Below are positions 1-8,543 of a DNA stretch of 64,000 bases, one piece after another. Both the position numbers and the translations under genes were made by a program. Source of the stretch: Flavobacterium aquidurense (GTDB taxonomy: Bacteria; Bacteroidota; Bacteroidia; Flavobacteriales; Flavobacteriaceae); the NCBI GenBank assembly GCA_900107365.1, contig FNPS01000008.1, positions 248,001 through 312,000 of the forward strand. The letters are read 5' to 3'. The notes beneath the pieces were generated by a model. It searched no databases. It was not told where the DNA came from and saw nothing but the letters and a program-made list of their open reading frames with translations. Position 1 is the first letter of the stretch. Each line of letters begins with the position of its first letter.

Positions 1-1350
1 CCACAACGCATTGCTGTCGTACAGGAAACTAATATCTCCAGTTATAAAAACATTTTGTTTTCCACTTCCTACCGACGCGCCAATTGCTGTTGATGTGCTG
101 CCATCAATTCCGCTCGTTCCCCTATTACAGAAAACCTCTATTGATGGATCGATGTGAATTAATTGTGCGTATCGAATTGCAGAGCTGTTGCTAATTTGTA
201 GCTGACTATTTTTTGGCAAGGATTCGATAACTTTTTCGAAAACTTTAAAATCTGAAAAAGAAGTTTTAGCTAAATATTCACTTCTTCTTACTTTTCTCAA
301 ATTGTAAATTTTCGCAATTTTTTTTGCATAATTGCTTTCAGTAAAAGTTGTTTGCGCTAATAAATCTTTAAAAAAATCATTTGGCTGCATTACAAAGTGT
401 TTTGTCAAGGCATTGAATGTATCGTAAGCTCTTAAAGTATCGATATGCCAATGCTCTTTCGGTTTGTGTTTGCGCAAAAATCCTTTTATACGTTTAGACA
501 CAATCATACCGCCAAAAGTCACTAAAACATCCGGATTAAGCTCTTTAAAATCAACATCTTCAAACGGTGTAATTAAAGTATCAATGCTATTAATAAAATC
601 AGGATGATGCAGGTTTGAAGTCGTTTCTGTCAATACTACAACAGACGGGTCTTTTGCAAGGTTATCTATAATTTCGTGATCAATAACATTAGCTTCGTTA
701 ACGCCAACCAGGATTAATTTTCGTTTGGCTGAATTCCAGATTGAAACAAATTGGGCTACATTTTCGATCGTTTTGGTTCCGAAAATTTCTTCTGAATGCG
801 TAATTTTTGGTTCAACTGAAAGTGTTTCTACCATTTCATACAAAGGTTCTTCAAACGGAGCATTAATATGAACCGGACCTTTTTGAAGAATTGCCGTTTC
901 TATGGCTTTATTGATTTTTAAATCATTTTCTTCAGAAGCTTCTTCGCTTAAATTGGCATTAAAAACCGAGTGATTCTGAAAAACATTTTGCTGACGAATC
1001 GTTTGTCCATCTCCAATATCTATCTTATTTTGAGGTCGATCCGCAGAAATTACAATCAGGGGAATCTGACTGTAGAATGCTTCGGCTACAGCCGGATAAT
1101 AATTTAATAATGCAGAACCTGATGTACAAACAATTGCAGTTGGTTTTTTAGTTTGCTGTGCAATACCCAATGCAAAAAAAGCTGCGCAACGTTCGTCTGC
1201 AATACTATAACAGCTAAAATTAGGATTTTGTGCAAAACCAATCGTTAAGGGTGCATTTCTTGATCCGGGAGAAATAATAATATTGGTAATTCCTTTTGCT
1301 AAACAAATTTCGATAATGCTTTGTGCAAGCGGTATTTTGGGGTAAATCAT
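1..1350 (-). CDS. menD: MenD, menaquinone biosynthesis SEPHCHC synthase (3' end cut off)
   Basis: Thiamine-diphosphate enzyme that joins 2-oxoglutarate (decarboxylated) to isochorismate in menaquinone synthesis, in the cytoplasm. Reading from the ATG at 1350 gives the MenD N-terminal block SPGSRNAPLTIGF near residue 20, then ADERCAAFFALG near residue 43. The last residues before the window edge are GDISFLYDSNALW, the thiamine-diphosphate/metal-binding part of the C-terminal domain. About 450 codons are present and the family runs to about 550-580, so roughly the last 100-130 residues lie left of the window. A TAACTTTG box lies on this strand about 60 bases upstream. Menaquinone is the usual quinone of this phylum. 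The family call is secure. Confidence 0.95.
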   Translation of the reverse strand, partial: MIYPKIPLAQSIIEICLAKGITNIIISPGSRNAPLTIGFAQNPNFSCYSIADERCAAFFALGIAQQTKKPTAIVCTSGSALLNYYPAVAEAFYSQIPLIVISADRPQNKIDIGDGQTIRQQNVFQNHSVFNANLSEEASEENDLKINKAIETAILQKGPVHINAPFEEPLYEMVETLSVEPKITHSEEIFGTKTIENVAQFVSIWNSAKRKLILVGVNEANVIDHEIIDNLAKDPSVVVLTETTSNLHHPDFINSIDTLITPFEDVDFKELNPDVLVTFGGMIVSKRIKGFLRKHKPKEHWHIDTLRAYDTFNALTKHFVMQPNDFFKDLLAQTTFTESNYAKKIAKIYNLRKVRRSEYLAKTSFSDFKVFEKVIESLPKNSQLQISNSSAIRYAQLIHIDPSIEVFCNRGTSGIDGSTSTAIGASVGSGKQNVFITGDISFLYDSNALW

Positions 1351-1407
1351 TCTTATGGCGTATTATTTTTAAAGAAAATCTAAACTTGAAGATTTTTTTT
1401 GATACCA

Positions 1408-1415
1408 CAAAGTTA
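1408..1415 (-). promoter_or_regulatory. -7 box upstream of menD
   Basis: TAACTTTG on the minus strand fits the Bacteroidota TAnnTTTG element. I see no good TTG at the expected upstream spacing, so this is a weak call. Confidence 0.3.
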
Positions 1416-1480
1416 CAAACTTCGCATTTGATTTACTTATAAATTGGGAAGATATTAAGGCTGTTTTTAGAAAAAGGAAA

Positions 1481-1488
1481 TATATTTG
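1481..1488 (+). promoter_or_regulatory. -7 box upstream of the thioredoxin gene
   Basis: TATATTTG fits TAnnTTTG and sits 34 bases before the ATG. The -33 element is not obvious. Confidence 0.4.
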
Positions 1489-1521
1489 TAAAAGCGATTT
1501 TTCGATCAAAATAAATTTTAT

Positions 1522-2697
1522 ATGCGTTTTATTTATCTTTTTTTACTTTGTATTTCCTTACAAACCGTAAAGTCACAAAATCAATTTGTTCCTGACGACA
1601 TGTCTTATAAGAAAGCTCTGGAAACTGCAAAAACAGAAGGAAAACCTCTTTTTATAATGCTTTATGCCGAATGGTGTCCGCATTGTAATCAGATGAAAAA
1701 AGAAGTTTTTAGTGATCCTGATGTCATGGCTTTTTTAAAGGAAAATTATGTTTGTATCTGGAAAAACATTGAAAAAGAAGAAGGATTAGCTTTAAAGAAT
1801 AAATACAACACCAAATCACTCCCTACTTTTTTATTTTTGGATGATAATGAAACGCTTTTGTATGCCTTGAAAGGTGAAATGAAAACTGCCGAATTCATGA
1901 CAGAAGTAAAATATGCATTGAATTCCAAAATGCAATTACCTTATTTAGAAAAGGAATTTCTTTCGGATCCAAGTAATCCAACCAAGTTTTTTGCTTACTT
2001 AAATACGTTAAAAAAAGGAAAAGACAGAACCGAATTATCTGTTCCTACACATATTTACCTTAAAACGCAATCTGACGCACAATTGGTTAGCGAAACCAAT
2101 TGGAGAATTATAGCCAATGGAGTTACTGATATTAATTCGAGAGAATTTCAATATGTCTTAAAACATCAAAAAGAGTTTGCTGCTGTAGCTTCACAAAATC
2201 GTGTAGATCGCAAAGTTGAAAGTATTGTGACCGAATTGCTTCGACCGTTAGTTGATAATTTAGATACCGTAAACTATTACAAACAAAGAGAAGTTGCAAA
2301 ATCAATACGATTGCAAAAAACAGATTCTTTGGTTTTTAAATTTGATTTGACTTTGGCTGAAAGAACTGAAAAATGGCAGTTTTATAAAAAAGTAACACTT
2401 GCAGATACACAGAAATTAGTTTGGAACGATGCCAGCTTTTTAAAAGATATTGGACAAACTTATTTGAAACATATTAAAGATACCGAAAGCCTTAAAAAAT
2501 CTATTTTCTGGGTTAAACATTCTTTAGAACTAAATGATTCTTATGACGGAAATTTACTCGCAGCCAGACTTTACAATAAAATTAAAGACAAAAAATTAGC
2601 TTTACAATATGCCAACGATGCCAAAGTTATTTGTACCGAAATGACCTGGAATACGAAAGAAGTTGACACTTTGTTGGCGGAACTGAATACTAAATAA
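1522..2697 (+). CDS. Periplasmic thioredoxin-fold protein with C-terminal helical region
   Basis: Likely a periplasmic thiol:disulfide protein. The N-terminus is a signal peptide (hydrophobic residues 4-15, ending near KSQ at 19). The redox motif WCPHC is at residues 51-55, followed by a thioredoxin fold to about residue 130, including LPTFLF with the expected cis-proline. The remaining 260 residues have no motif I recognise; the last part (SLELNDSYDGNLLAARLYNK onward) looks like helical, TPR-like repeats. It faces menD across a 171-base divergent gap. The substrate is unknown. The thioredoxin-family call is firm; the role is not. Confidence 0.85.
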   Translation: MRFIYLFLLCISLQTVKSQNQFVPDDMSYKKALETAKTEGKPLFIMLYAEWCPHCNQMKKEVFSDPDVMAFLKENYVCIWKNIEKEEGLALKNKYNTKSLPTFLFLDDNETLLYALKGEMKTAEFMTEVKYALNSKMQLPYLEKEFLSDPSNPTKFFAYLNTLKKGKDRTELSVPTHIYLKTQSDAQLVSETNWRIIANGVTDINSREFQYVLKHQKEFAAVASQNRVDRKVESIVTELLRPLVDNLDTVNYYKQREVAKSIRLQKTDSLVFKFDLTLAERTEKWQFYKKVTLADTQKLVWNDASFLKDIGQTYLKHIKDTESLKKSIFWVKHSLELNDSYDGNLLAARLYNKIKDKKLALQYANDAKVICTEMTWNTKEVDTLLAELNTK

Positions 2698-2706
2698 AAA
2701 AAGATA

Positions 2707-2765
2707 GTCACGAATTCACGAATTATTTGAAGAACATAGACAAAATGATTTGTGAATTCGTGGCG
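2707..2765. repeat. Interspersed dyad, CACGAATTCACGAAT type
   Basis: Left arm 2708-2724 (GTCACGAATTCACGAAT) and right arm 2748-2765 (ATTTGTGAATTCGTGGC) are inverted copies with about 15 of 17 positions matching. Elements of this wording are scattered in flavobacterial intergenic DNA. It supplies the spurious N-terminal extension of the next gene's longest reading frame. Confidence 0.6.
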
Positions 2766-2789
2766 GAAAAAATAAAAATATTAAAAACC

Positions 2790-3287
2790 ATGAGCCTTAC
2801 TCTTAGACCTGCCGTAAAAAATGATTTAGGAAAAATCCTTGACATTGTAAACTATTCGATTTTGCATACTACAGCCAATTATAGCTATGATATTCAAACA
2901 CTTGAAGTGCAAACAAAATGGTTTGAAGATAAAACTGCAAAAAATCTTCCTATTGTTGTGGCTGATTTAGATGGCGAAGTAGTTGGGTTTGGAAGTTATG
3001 GACAATTCCGTGAAAAAATCGGTTACCAATACACAGTTGAGCATTCCGTTTATGTGGTAGATAATGTAATTGGAAAAGGAATTGGATCTCAACTATTAAC
3101 CGAATTAATTCGTCTGGCGAAAGAACAAGGATATCATGTAATGATTGGCGCTATTGATGCTGATAATGCGGGAAGTATTGCTTTTCATGAAAAATTTGGT
3201 TTTGTAGTAACAGGAACAATTCGCGAAGTGGGATACAAATTTGATCATTGGCTTGATTTGGTTTTCATGCAGCTGATATTAACTTAA
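2790..3287 (+). CDS. GNAT-family N-acetyltransferase, phosphinothricin-acetyltransferase-like
   Basis: Cytoplasmic acetyl-CoA-dependent N-acetyltransferase of the Pat/YncA group. From the ATG at 2790 the product has 165 residues, the usual size. It begins LTLRPAVKNDLGKILDIVN (GNAT motif C). It has the acetyl-CoA loop VIGKGIGSQLL at 93-103 and IDADNAGSIAFHEKFGF at about 122-138, both typical of the family. An upstream in-frame ATG at 2727 exists, but the codons between come from the dyad repeat at 2707-2765, so I prefer 2790. Substrates in this family include amino-acid analogues and antibiotics; the sequence does not tell which. Confidence 0.88.
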   Translation: MSLTLRPAVKNDLGKILDIVNYSILHTTANYSYDIQTLEVQTKWFEDKTAKNLPIVVADLDGEVVGFGSYGQFREKIGYQYTVEHSVYVVDNVIGKGIGSQLLTELIRLAKEQGYHVMIGAIDADNAGSIAFHEKFGFVVTGTIREVGYKFDHWLDLVFMQLILT

Positions 3288-3345
3288 CCGCAAGGGGCGC
3301 AAGGATTTTTACCTTAGCTTAAAATGAGAAAACGCAATGTTCACA
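3284..3345 (+). repeat. Degenerate CCGCAAGGGGCGCAAGG intergenic repeat
   Basis: The stretch after the acetyltransferase stop reads like a worn copy of the CGCAAAG-type repeats common between flavobacterial genes. No gene or promoter is seen in it. Confidence 0.4.
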
Positions 3346-3374
3346 AAGCTTTATCAATAAACACTTTATGAACT

Positions 3375-4334
3375 TTGTATAGATGTTTCAAAAATAAAAT
3401 TCAATCAAAAAAAATATTGGAGATAAATTCCTTATTAGAGAGCGGGTATCTTAAAGTTAGTGAAATTCATGATATCTATTATGAAGTTTGCGGTGCTGTC
3501 GATGGCGAACCTTATTTATTTGTGCATGGTGGTCCTGGTGCAGGATTTTCAGAGCAAGACAAGCGTTTTTTTGATTTTAAGAAACATAAAGTTATCTTTT
3601 TTGACCAAAGAGGATCTTCAAAAAGCAAACCTTTTGGCTGTATAAAAGAAAATACTACTCAAGATCTTGTTAATGACATTAATGTTCTTTTAAAACATTT
3701 AAACATCCATAAAATCAATGTATTTGGTGGTTCATGGGGAACAACACTAAGTCTTGTGTTTGCGATTCAGAATCCCGAAAGAGTAAAAAGCCTTTTATTA
3801 CGAGGTGTTTTTTTAGGTGACAAAAAATCGATAAATCATTATCTAAATGGTGGAGTTGAAAATGAATTCCCGAAGGAATGGAGCAGATTTAAGCACAATG
3901 TTCCAATAGATTCAGCTGTAAGTATATCTGAATATTATTTGGATCAAATGCTGAATGGAACCGTAGAAAACAGGTTTTTTTATTGTTATGAATGGGTATT
4001 TTACGAAATATCTATTTTTAAAAAAGGAATCACGGAAAAGGAGATCAAAGCTATTATTGAAGAATTTCCGTTTGAATCCTTAGCGATTATGGAAGCGTAT
4101 TATTTAAGTAATAAATGTTTTATTGAAGAAAACTACATTCTAAATAATACGTATGTTCTCGATGATATTCCGGTAACCATCATTCATGGACAACAGGATT
4201 CAATTTGTCCGGTTGAATATGCTGAAACATTCCATCATAAACTTAAAAGAACTGTTTTGTATATTGAAGATGCCGGACATTCAGATTCAGAACCGGCTAT
4301 TGAAAAAAGAATTATTGAGGTTTTGAAAGGTTGA
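3375..4334 (+). CDS. Alpha/beta hydrolase, proline iminopeptidase family (S33)
   Basis: Serine hydrolase resembling prolyl aminopeptidase, which removes N-terminal proline from peptides. Oxyanion motif HGGPG is at 51-55, DQRGSSKS at 77-84, the nucleophile elbow GGSWG (Ser120) at 118-122, Asp275 in HGQQD and His302 in DAGHSDSEP, giving a complete triad. The start is odd: there is no usable in-frame ATG, only TTG at 3375 or TTG at 3417. The second start would put the protein closer to the family N-terminus (ESGYLKVSEIHDIYYEVCG). An ATG at 3383 is out of frame and stops after four codons. The product has 319 residues from the first TTG. It converges on the peroxidase gene across a shared terminator. 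Confidence 0.82.
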   Translation: MYRCFKNKIQSKKILEINSLLESGYLKVSEIHDIYYEVCGAVDGEPYLFVHGGPGAGFSEQDKRFFDFKKHKVIFFDQRGSSKSKPFGCIKENTTQDLVNDINVLLKHLNIHKINVFGGSWGTTLSLVFAIQNPERVKSLLLRGVFLGDKKSINHYLNGGVENEFPKEWSRFKHNVPIDSAVSISEYYLDQMLNGTVENRFFYCYEWVFYEISIFKKGITEKEIKAIIEEFPFESLAIMEAYYLSNKCFIEENYILNNTYVLDDIPVTIIHGQQDSICPVEYAETFHHKLKRTVLYIEDAGHSDSEPAIEKRIIEVLKG

Positions 4335-4360
4335 AACTGATTAATCGTAAATAAAAAAAA

Positions 4361-4400
4361 TCCACAAACCTGAATTTACATTCAAGTTTGTGGATTTTTT
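4361..4400. terminator. Bidirectional terminator between convergent genes
   Basis: TCCACAAACCTGAAT and ATTCAAGTTTGTGGA form a 15-base stem with a short TTAC loop, flanked by A-run and T-run. It can end both the hydrolase (+) and the peroxidase (-). Confidence 0.85.
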
Positions 4401-4418
4401 GGTTTAGATCATTTTGAA

Positions 4419-5003
4419 TTAACTTTTAATCCAATTGATTACTTCTGGTTCTGTAACTAGTGTTTTTGGTTTGATCACTTTTACTAACTCTCCTTTTTCG
4501 TTGATTAGGTATTTTTGAAAATTCCACTCCACTTCAGAATCCTGTAAACCGTTTTTAGATTTTTGCGTTAAGAATTTATAAACCTCGCACATATCGTCAC
4601 CTTTTACAGATACTTTGTCCATCATTGGAAAAGTTACACCATAATTTTGTTGACAAAACGTTTGAATTTCTTCATTTGTACCTGGTTCCTGAGAAGCAAA
4701 GTTATTTGCCGGGAAACCTACAATTACAAACCCCTTGTCTTTATACTCTTTGTAAACAGCTTCAAGATCTTTATATTGAGGCGTTAATCCGCATTTTGAT
4801 GCGGTGTTTACAATCATGACTTTTTTTCCTTTTAAAGAAGCAAAATCAAAAGTATTTCCTGATAAATCTTCCACTTTAAATTGATAGATGGTTTGTTTTC
4901 CCATAACTTTTTCTGTTTTAGATTTATTGATACTTGTTTGAGCCTGAAGTTGTGCTGCCATTAAAAAGACTGCACTACAAACTAAAAATGCTATTTTGTT
5001 CAT
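4419..5003 (-). CDS. Exported glutathione-peroxidase-family protein (cysteine type)
   Basis: Thiol peroxidase that reduces hydroperoxides. It has 194 residues with a signal peptide (hydrophobic 4-18, AQA near 22), so it is likely periplasmic. The catalytic cysteine is Cys71 in NTASKCGLTPQY; Gln105 (FPANNFASQEPGT) and Trp160-Asn161 (WNFQKYL) complete the usual active-site set. Bacterial cysteine-type members commonly use thioredoxin rather than glutathione. A second cysteine, Cys117 in IQTFCQQNYG, is the typical resolving position. The gene stands alone, with a terminator at its 3' side. Confidence 0.92.
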   Translation of the reverse strand: MNKIAFLVCSAVFLMAAQLQAQTSINKSKTEKVMGKQTIYQFKVEDLSGNTFDFASLKGKKVMIVNTASKCGLTPQYKDLEAVYKEYKDKGFVIVGFPANNFASQEPGTNEEIQTFCQQNYGVTFPMMDKVSVKGDDMCEVYKFLTQKSKNGLQDSEVEWNFQKYLINEKGELVKVIKPKTLVTEPEVINWIKS

Positions 5004-5094
5004 CGTTTAATTTTTTATAAAATTAGTTAAAATCTATTTTACGGAAAGAATTTGATTGCTTTATTTTTATTAAACATAAGTTAAATAAAAAAAC

Positions 5095-5125
5095 GAAGCC
5101 TAACGTTAATCAGACGTTAGGCTTC
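5095..5125 (-). terminator. Minus-strand terminator
   Basis: GAAGCCTAACGT / ACGTTAGGCTTC is a perfect 12-base stem with a 7-base loop. The T-run follows only on the minus strand (CGTTTTTTTATTT), so it ends a transcript coming from the right, where the only candidate is the small reading frame at 5407-5571. Confidence 0.75.
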
Positions 5126-5406
5126 TCCCCATACAAACAAATCAAACCATGAATTAATATTGTCCTATTTATGTTATAAAATAAAAGTTGGTGCTATCCT
5201 GAATCTTATTTTATAGTTACTTTATATTTTATTATAGTTGATGCCTCCCGGTTATATTGAAAATTATTTTAAAACTCTAATTCATATTCCCCAGCTGATC
5301 TTTTCTAGTGGCATGTATAAGGAAAATTCTAATTCGTTTTAATCTGGAAAATACAGTCTGCAAATAATTTTCGGGTTGGAAGTCCGAGGACATCAACTAT
5401 TGAATC

Positions 5407-5571
5407 TTATGTATTTATTTGAATAAAATCACTTTGACAAACTGAACCATTTAAGACCGAATTATAAAGCCTGACAATTCCTTTTCGGGGATTATGGCTA
5501 TTAAAATTTGATAACGCCAAAACCGTAGTCAGACCTACAATTAAAATTTTTAATTTATTCAGATTTTTCAT
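5407..5571 (-). CDS. Possible 54-residue secreted peptide, unknown
   Basis: The ATG at 5571 opens MKNLNKLKILIVGLTTVLAL, which looks like a signal peptide: lysines, then a hydrophobic run. It continues for 54 residues to TAA. After that stop the same frame stays open for 23 more codons (ending IFQIKTN), and another frame offers a 38-residue reading from 5393 to 5277. So the stretch may be a decayed longer gene. A strong minus-strand terminator lies 280 bases downstream, which supports transcription in this direction. No family is recognised. It could be a chance reading frame. Confidence 0.35.
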   Translation of the reverse strand: MKNLNKLKILIVGLTTVLALSNFNSHNPRKGIVRLYNSVLNGSVCQSDFIQINT

Positions 5572-5924
5572 AGCTTTCTATTTTTTATCGTTTTTAAACC
5601 TAAAAAATTCTTTAAACAAATGTTAAAATAACTATTACTGTTTTATTCTTAACATGCTCATTATAGCGCAACAAAAAGAGCTTTTTATAAAAATTGCTAT
5701 TTTATCAGGCAGTAATTTTCATGTTATAATAGCATTTACGTAATTGGATTGTTTTTGGTTTAAAAAAAATGAAAAAAAATACTATTTTTTTTAAAACCCC
5801 TTATTTTACTAGGGATTTGACTGTTAAAAAAAATGCGTTTTTCAAAAAAAAATCAATTATCTTTATCTCAGGTATTACAATATTGTTTAATAAATTTTGT
5901 TTAAACTTAAAAAACCTTAAATCT
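5572..5924. other. 353-base leader/intergenic stretch before the sigma factor
   Basis: AT-rich, with homopolymer runs. The sigma-factor frame stays open upstream to an ATG at 5769, but those codons are Lys/Phe/Asn-rich low-complexity sequence unlike a sigma N-terminus. I see no convincing promoter box, repeat or RNA here. Confidence 0.5.
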
Positions 5925-6455
5925 ATGAGTCAAGAAGAATTATTAGTTTTGATCTACAAGAAAGACGAAAGAGCTTTTACCCACTTGTATGATATGTATT
6001 CGAAAAGTTTGTTTTCGGTAATTAATGTTTTAATACGTAACAGAGAAGAAGCTGAAGATGTTTTGCAGGAAGTTTTTGTCAAAATCTGGAAAAACATCGA
6101 TTCATATAATGAAAGCAAAGGCCGATTTTATACGTGGATCCTTAATATCGCTCGTAATACCTCTATCGACAAGTTAAGATCTAAAGATTTTAATAACAGT
6201 CAAAAAAACCTTCCCTCAGATAATTTCGTACATCTGTTAGACGACAGTAATAAATTAGTGAATAGAATTGATACTATTGGAATTCAGGAATTCGTCAAAA
6301 AACTGAAACCAAAATGTATAGAAATAATTGATTTATTATTTTTTAAAGGATATACCCAACAAGAAGCTTCAGAAGAATTGGCAATGCCATTGGGAACTAT
6401 CAAAACGCAAAACAGAAACTGTATTAACGATTTACGTAATTATTTAAAAATATAA
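5925..6455 (+). CDS. ECF-type RNA polymerase sigma factor
   Basis: Group 4 sigma-70 factor of 176 residues that would direct polymerase to envelope-stress or similar promoters. Region 2 is visible as AFTHLYDMYSKSLFSVI through EEAEDVLQEVFVKIWKNI (about 19-66), then FYTWILNIARNTSIDKLRS. Region 4 is KLKPKCIEIIDLLFFKGYTQQEASEELAMPLGTIKTQ, a helix-turn-helix near the C-terminus. I chose the ATG at 5925 because family members begin right before SQEELL. Its TAA overlaps the next gene's ATG by one base (TAATG), so the two are translationally coupled and the neighbour is the cognate anti-sigma factor. Confidence 0.93.
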   Translation: MSQEELLVLIYKKDERAFTHLYDMYSKSLFSVINVLIRNREEAEDVLQEVFVKIWKNIDSYNESKGRFYTWILNIARNTSIDKLRSKDFNNSQKNLPSDNFVHLLDDSNKLVNRIDTIGIQEFVKKLKPKCIEIIDLLFFKGYTQQEASEELAMPLGTIKTQNRNCINDLRNYLKI

Positions 6456-7243
6456 TGGAAGCACAAGAATATATTGACTCAGGAATTCTAGAACTATACG
6501 TTTATGGTTTGTTAACCGAAACTGAAAATATAGAAATAGCTGAAATGGCTAAAAAAAATCCGGAAATGGATCAGGAAATTATTGCGATAGAAAAGGCTAT
6601 TGTAGCTTTATCATCGAGCTTCTCTCCTTTCCATTCGGTAGCCAATTTCGAGAAAATCAAAGCACGTTTAGAACTGAAACATGGTAAAGTAGTCGAAATG
6701 AAGCCAACTTCTAAATGGTCACAATATGTGGGCTGGGCTGCTGCAGTTTTATTACTTTTAGGACTTGGATACCAAACTTTAGAACTAACAAAAACCAAAG
6801 ATGCAATTGCAACTGTTGGTAATGAAAAAAATAAAATTGAAAGAGATTTTGCTTACTTAGATCAACAAAATAAAGAAACCGAGAAAAATTTAACCATCGT
6901 TAGAGATATTAAAAATACCGGAGTAACTCTTGGTGGTCAAACAGTTTCACCAACATCATTTGCAAAAGTATATTGGAACAAAGACACTAAAACTACTTAT
7001 ATTGATGCTGCAGGTTTGCCAAAACCACCAAAAGGAATGGTTTACCAGGTTTGGGCTTTAAAATTAAGTCCGGTGCTTACGCCAACGAGCATTGGTTTAT
7101 TGAGCGACTTTGAAGGAAACTCAAATAAAATCTTTGCTGTAGATCGCACCAACGAAGCTGAAGCCTTTGGAATTACGCTTGAACCAGCCGGAGGAAGCTT
7201 AACACCAACAATGACACAATTATATACTTTAGGAAAAGTTTAA
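6455..7243 (+). CDS. Membrane anti-sigma factor, RskA-like
   Basis: Likely holds the preceding sigma factor inactive at the inner membrane. It has 262 residues. The N-terminal cytoplasmic part (EAQEYIDSGILELYVYGLL, EMAKKNPEMDQEI) matches the RskA/anti-sigma-K pattern and lacks a zinc HxxxCxxC motif. One membrane helix lies at about 92-108 (YVGWAAAVLLLLGLG). A coiled segment follows to about 150, then a periplasmic RskA domain with YQVWALKLSPVLTPTSIGLL and a GITLEPAGGS-type end. It is coupled to the sigma gene by the one-base overlap. The signal sensed is unknown. Confidence 0.88.
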   Translation: MEAQEYIDSGILELYVYGLLTETENIEIAEMAKKNPEMDQEIIAIEKAIVALSSSFSPFHSVANFEKIKARLELKHGKVVEMKPTSKWSQYVGWAAAVLLLLGLGYQTLELTKTKDAIATVGNEKNKIERDFAYLDQQNKETEKNLTIVRDIKNTGVTLGGQTVSPTSFAKVYWNKDTKTTYIDAAGLPKPPKGMVYQVWALKLSPVLTPTSIGLLSDFEGNSNKIFAVDRTNEAEAFGITLEPAGGSLTPTMTQLYTLGKV

Positions 7244-7264
7244 AAACGTAGCCTGGCAAAATTC

Positions 7265-7300
7265 AAAACGCATATTAATTTATTTAATGTGCGTTTTTTT
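7265..7300 (+). terminator. Terminator after the sigma/anti-sigma pair
   Basis: AAAACGCATATTAA pairs with TTAATGTGCGTTTT (one wobble) around a short loop, followed by a T-run. Confidence 0.8.
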
Positions 7301-7336
7301 ATTATTTTTAATTCCACTAACAAACAAAAATAAATC

Positions 7337-7723
7337 ATGAACGGAACTTTATTATTAAGAATTGCTGTTGCCATAATACTTTTAACCCATTCCGTTTTTG
7401 GAATGTTTAATAATGGAATAAATGATTTCGGAAATTTATTTTTGAATCAGATAGGCTTCGCTCCTTTTGGCGTATTTCTGGCCTGGTCAATTAAATTATC
7501 ACATGTTGTAGCAGCAGTGCTTTTAATTCTGAATAAATTTATAAAACTGGCCGGATTTGTAACCATCTTTGTGTTGATTATGGGGATTATTACAGTTCAT
7601 TTTAAAGAAGGCTGGTTTGTTGTTGGTGGAGGAAGAAATGGTATGGAATATAACTTTTTACTAATTGTAGTACTATTGGCAATTATGTTCCCAAATGGCT
7701 GGAATAAAAATACGATCAAATAA
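7337..7723 (+). CDS. DoxX-like small membrane protein
   Basis: 128 residues with four predicted membrane helices (about 5-22, 41-62, 65-86, 104-120). The pattern LLLRIAVAIILLTHSVFGMFN, then GVFLAWSIKLSHVVAAVLLILN and a final FLLIVVLLAIMFP, fits the DoxX/DoxD fold found in many Bacteroidota. The function of these short members is not settled; proposals involve quinone or thiosulfate-linked redox chemistry. It follows a terminator and is 26 bases ahead of the DUF3667 gene, so the two may be cotranscribed. Confidence 0.72.
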   Translation: MNGTLLLRIAVAIILLTHSVFGMFNNGINDFGNLFLNQIGFAPFGVFLAWSIKLSHVVAAVLLILNKFIKLAGFVTIFVLIMGIITVHFKEGWFVVGGGRNGMEYNFLLIVVLLAIMFPNGWNKNTIK

Positions 7724-7749
7724 TCCGAATTAAAAAAAATAGAAACAGA

Positions 7750-8484
7750 ATGGAAATAAACTGCAAAAACTGTCATCAGGTTTTCACTGGTCATTATTGC
7801 AATAACTGTGGGCAGCCTGCTGATACACATAAAATTAATGCACATTTTTTGTGGCATGATATTCAACATGGGTTGTTACATTTTGATGCAGGAATTCCAT
7901 ATTCTTTAAAACAGCTATTTACAAGACCAGGACATACCATCAGAGAATTCATTGAAGGAAAACGTGTCAAACATTTTAAACCTTTATCATTAGTTGCAGT
8001 TCTTGGGGCTTTTTATGGTTTTCTATTTCATTATTACCATATTGATTTATTTCCAAAGGATACTGATTCAGGTGTAGACTTACATGATTTTGGCGAATGG
8101 ACTGCCAATCACTTTGCATGGACAACTATTGCAACTATTCCTATTTATACCATTGGAACTTATATAGCATTTAGAAAACAAGGTTACAATTTTTTTGAAT
8201 TTTTTGTTCTGAATACCTTTAAAGCTTCACAAAGACTTTTTGTGCAAATTTTGACATTTCCGATCTTATTGTATTTAAATAGTACACATCATGGGGAGAA
8301 GTTTACAACGATAACTTATATAATTGGCCTCCTATTAATCTTTTGGACCAATGTTCAGTTTTTTAATAAAATGTCAAAAACAAAAGCCTTCTTTTTGACC
8401 ATATTAAGTCATATTATTTTTTGGATTTGTTTTTTAATTATCTTGATTACAGCACTTGCAATTATGGGAAAACTTCCGAAATAG
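7750..8484 (+). CDS. DUF3667 membrane protein with N-terminal zinc ribbon
   Basis: 244 residues. The N-terminus has two CxxC pairs, CKNC (5-8) and CNNC (17-20), a zinc-ribbon typical of DUF3667. This is followed by the family signature LKQLFTRPGHTIREFIEGKRVKHFKPLSL at about 55-83. Four to five membrane helices follow (about 80-96, 120-140, 160-180, 188-206, 214-238). The family is almost confined to Bacteroidota and has no established function. A strong terminator follows immediately. Confidence 0.85.
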   Translation: MEINCKNCHQVFTGHYCNNCGQPADTHKINAHFLWHDIQHGLLHFDAGIPYSLKQLFTRPGHTIREFIEGKRVKHFKPLSLVAVLGAFYGFLFHYYHIDLFPKDTDSGVDLHDFGEWTANHFAWTTIATIPIYTIGTYIAFRKQGYNFFEFFVLNTFKASQRLFVQILTFPILLYLNSTHHGEKFTTITYIIGLLLIFWTNVQFFNKMSKTKAFFLTILSHIIFWICFLIILITALAIMGKLPK

Positions 8485-8496
8485 ATTTTGAGTAAG

Positions 8497-8536
8497 AATA
8501 AAAAAAGAAAATAAAATATTATTTTCTTTTTTTATT
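8497..8536. terminator. Perfect 16-base hairpin terminator
   Basis: AATAAAAAAAGAAAAT and ATTTTCTTTTTTTATT are perfect inverted copies around an 8-base loop. It separates DUF3667 from the ars operon. Confidence 0.75.
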
Positions 8537-8543
8537 TCTATCA

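Noticed and set aside
2727..2789. N-terminal extension of the acetyltransferase
   Set aside because: The codons come from an interspersed dyad repeat; the family N-terminus begins at 2790.
5769..5924. N-terminal extension of the first ECF sigma factor
   Set aside because: Low-complexity Lys/Phe/Asn sequence unlike any sigma region 1/2 start; the ATG at 5925 fits.
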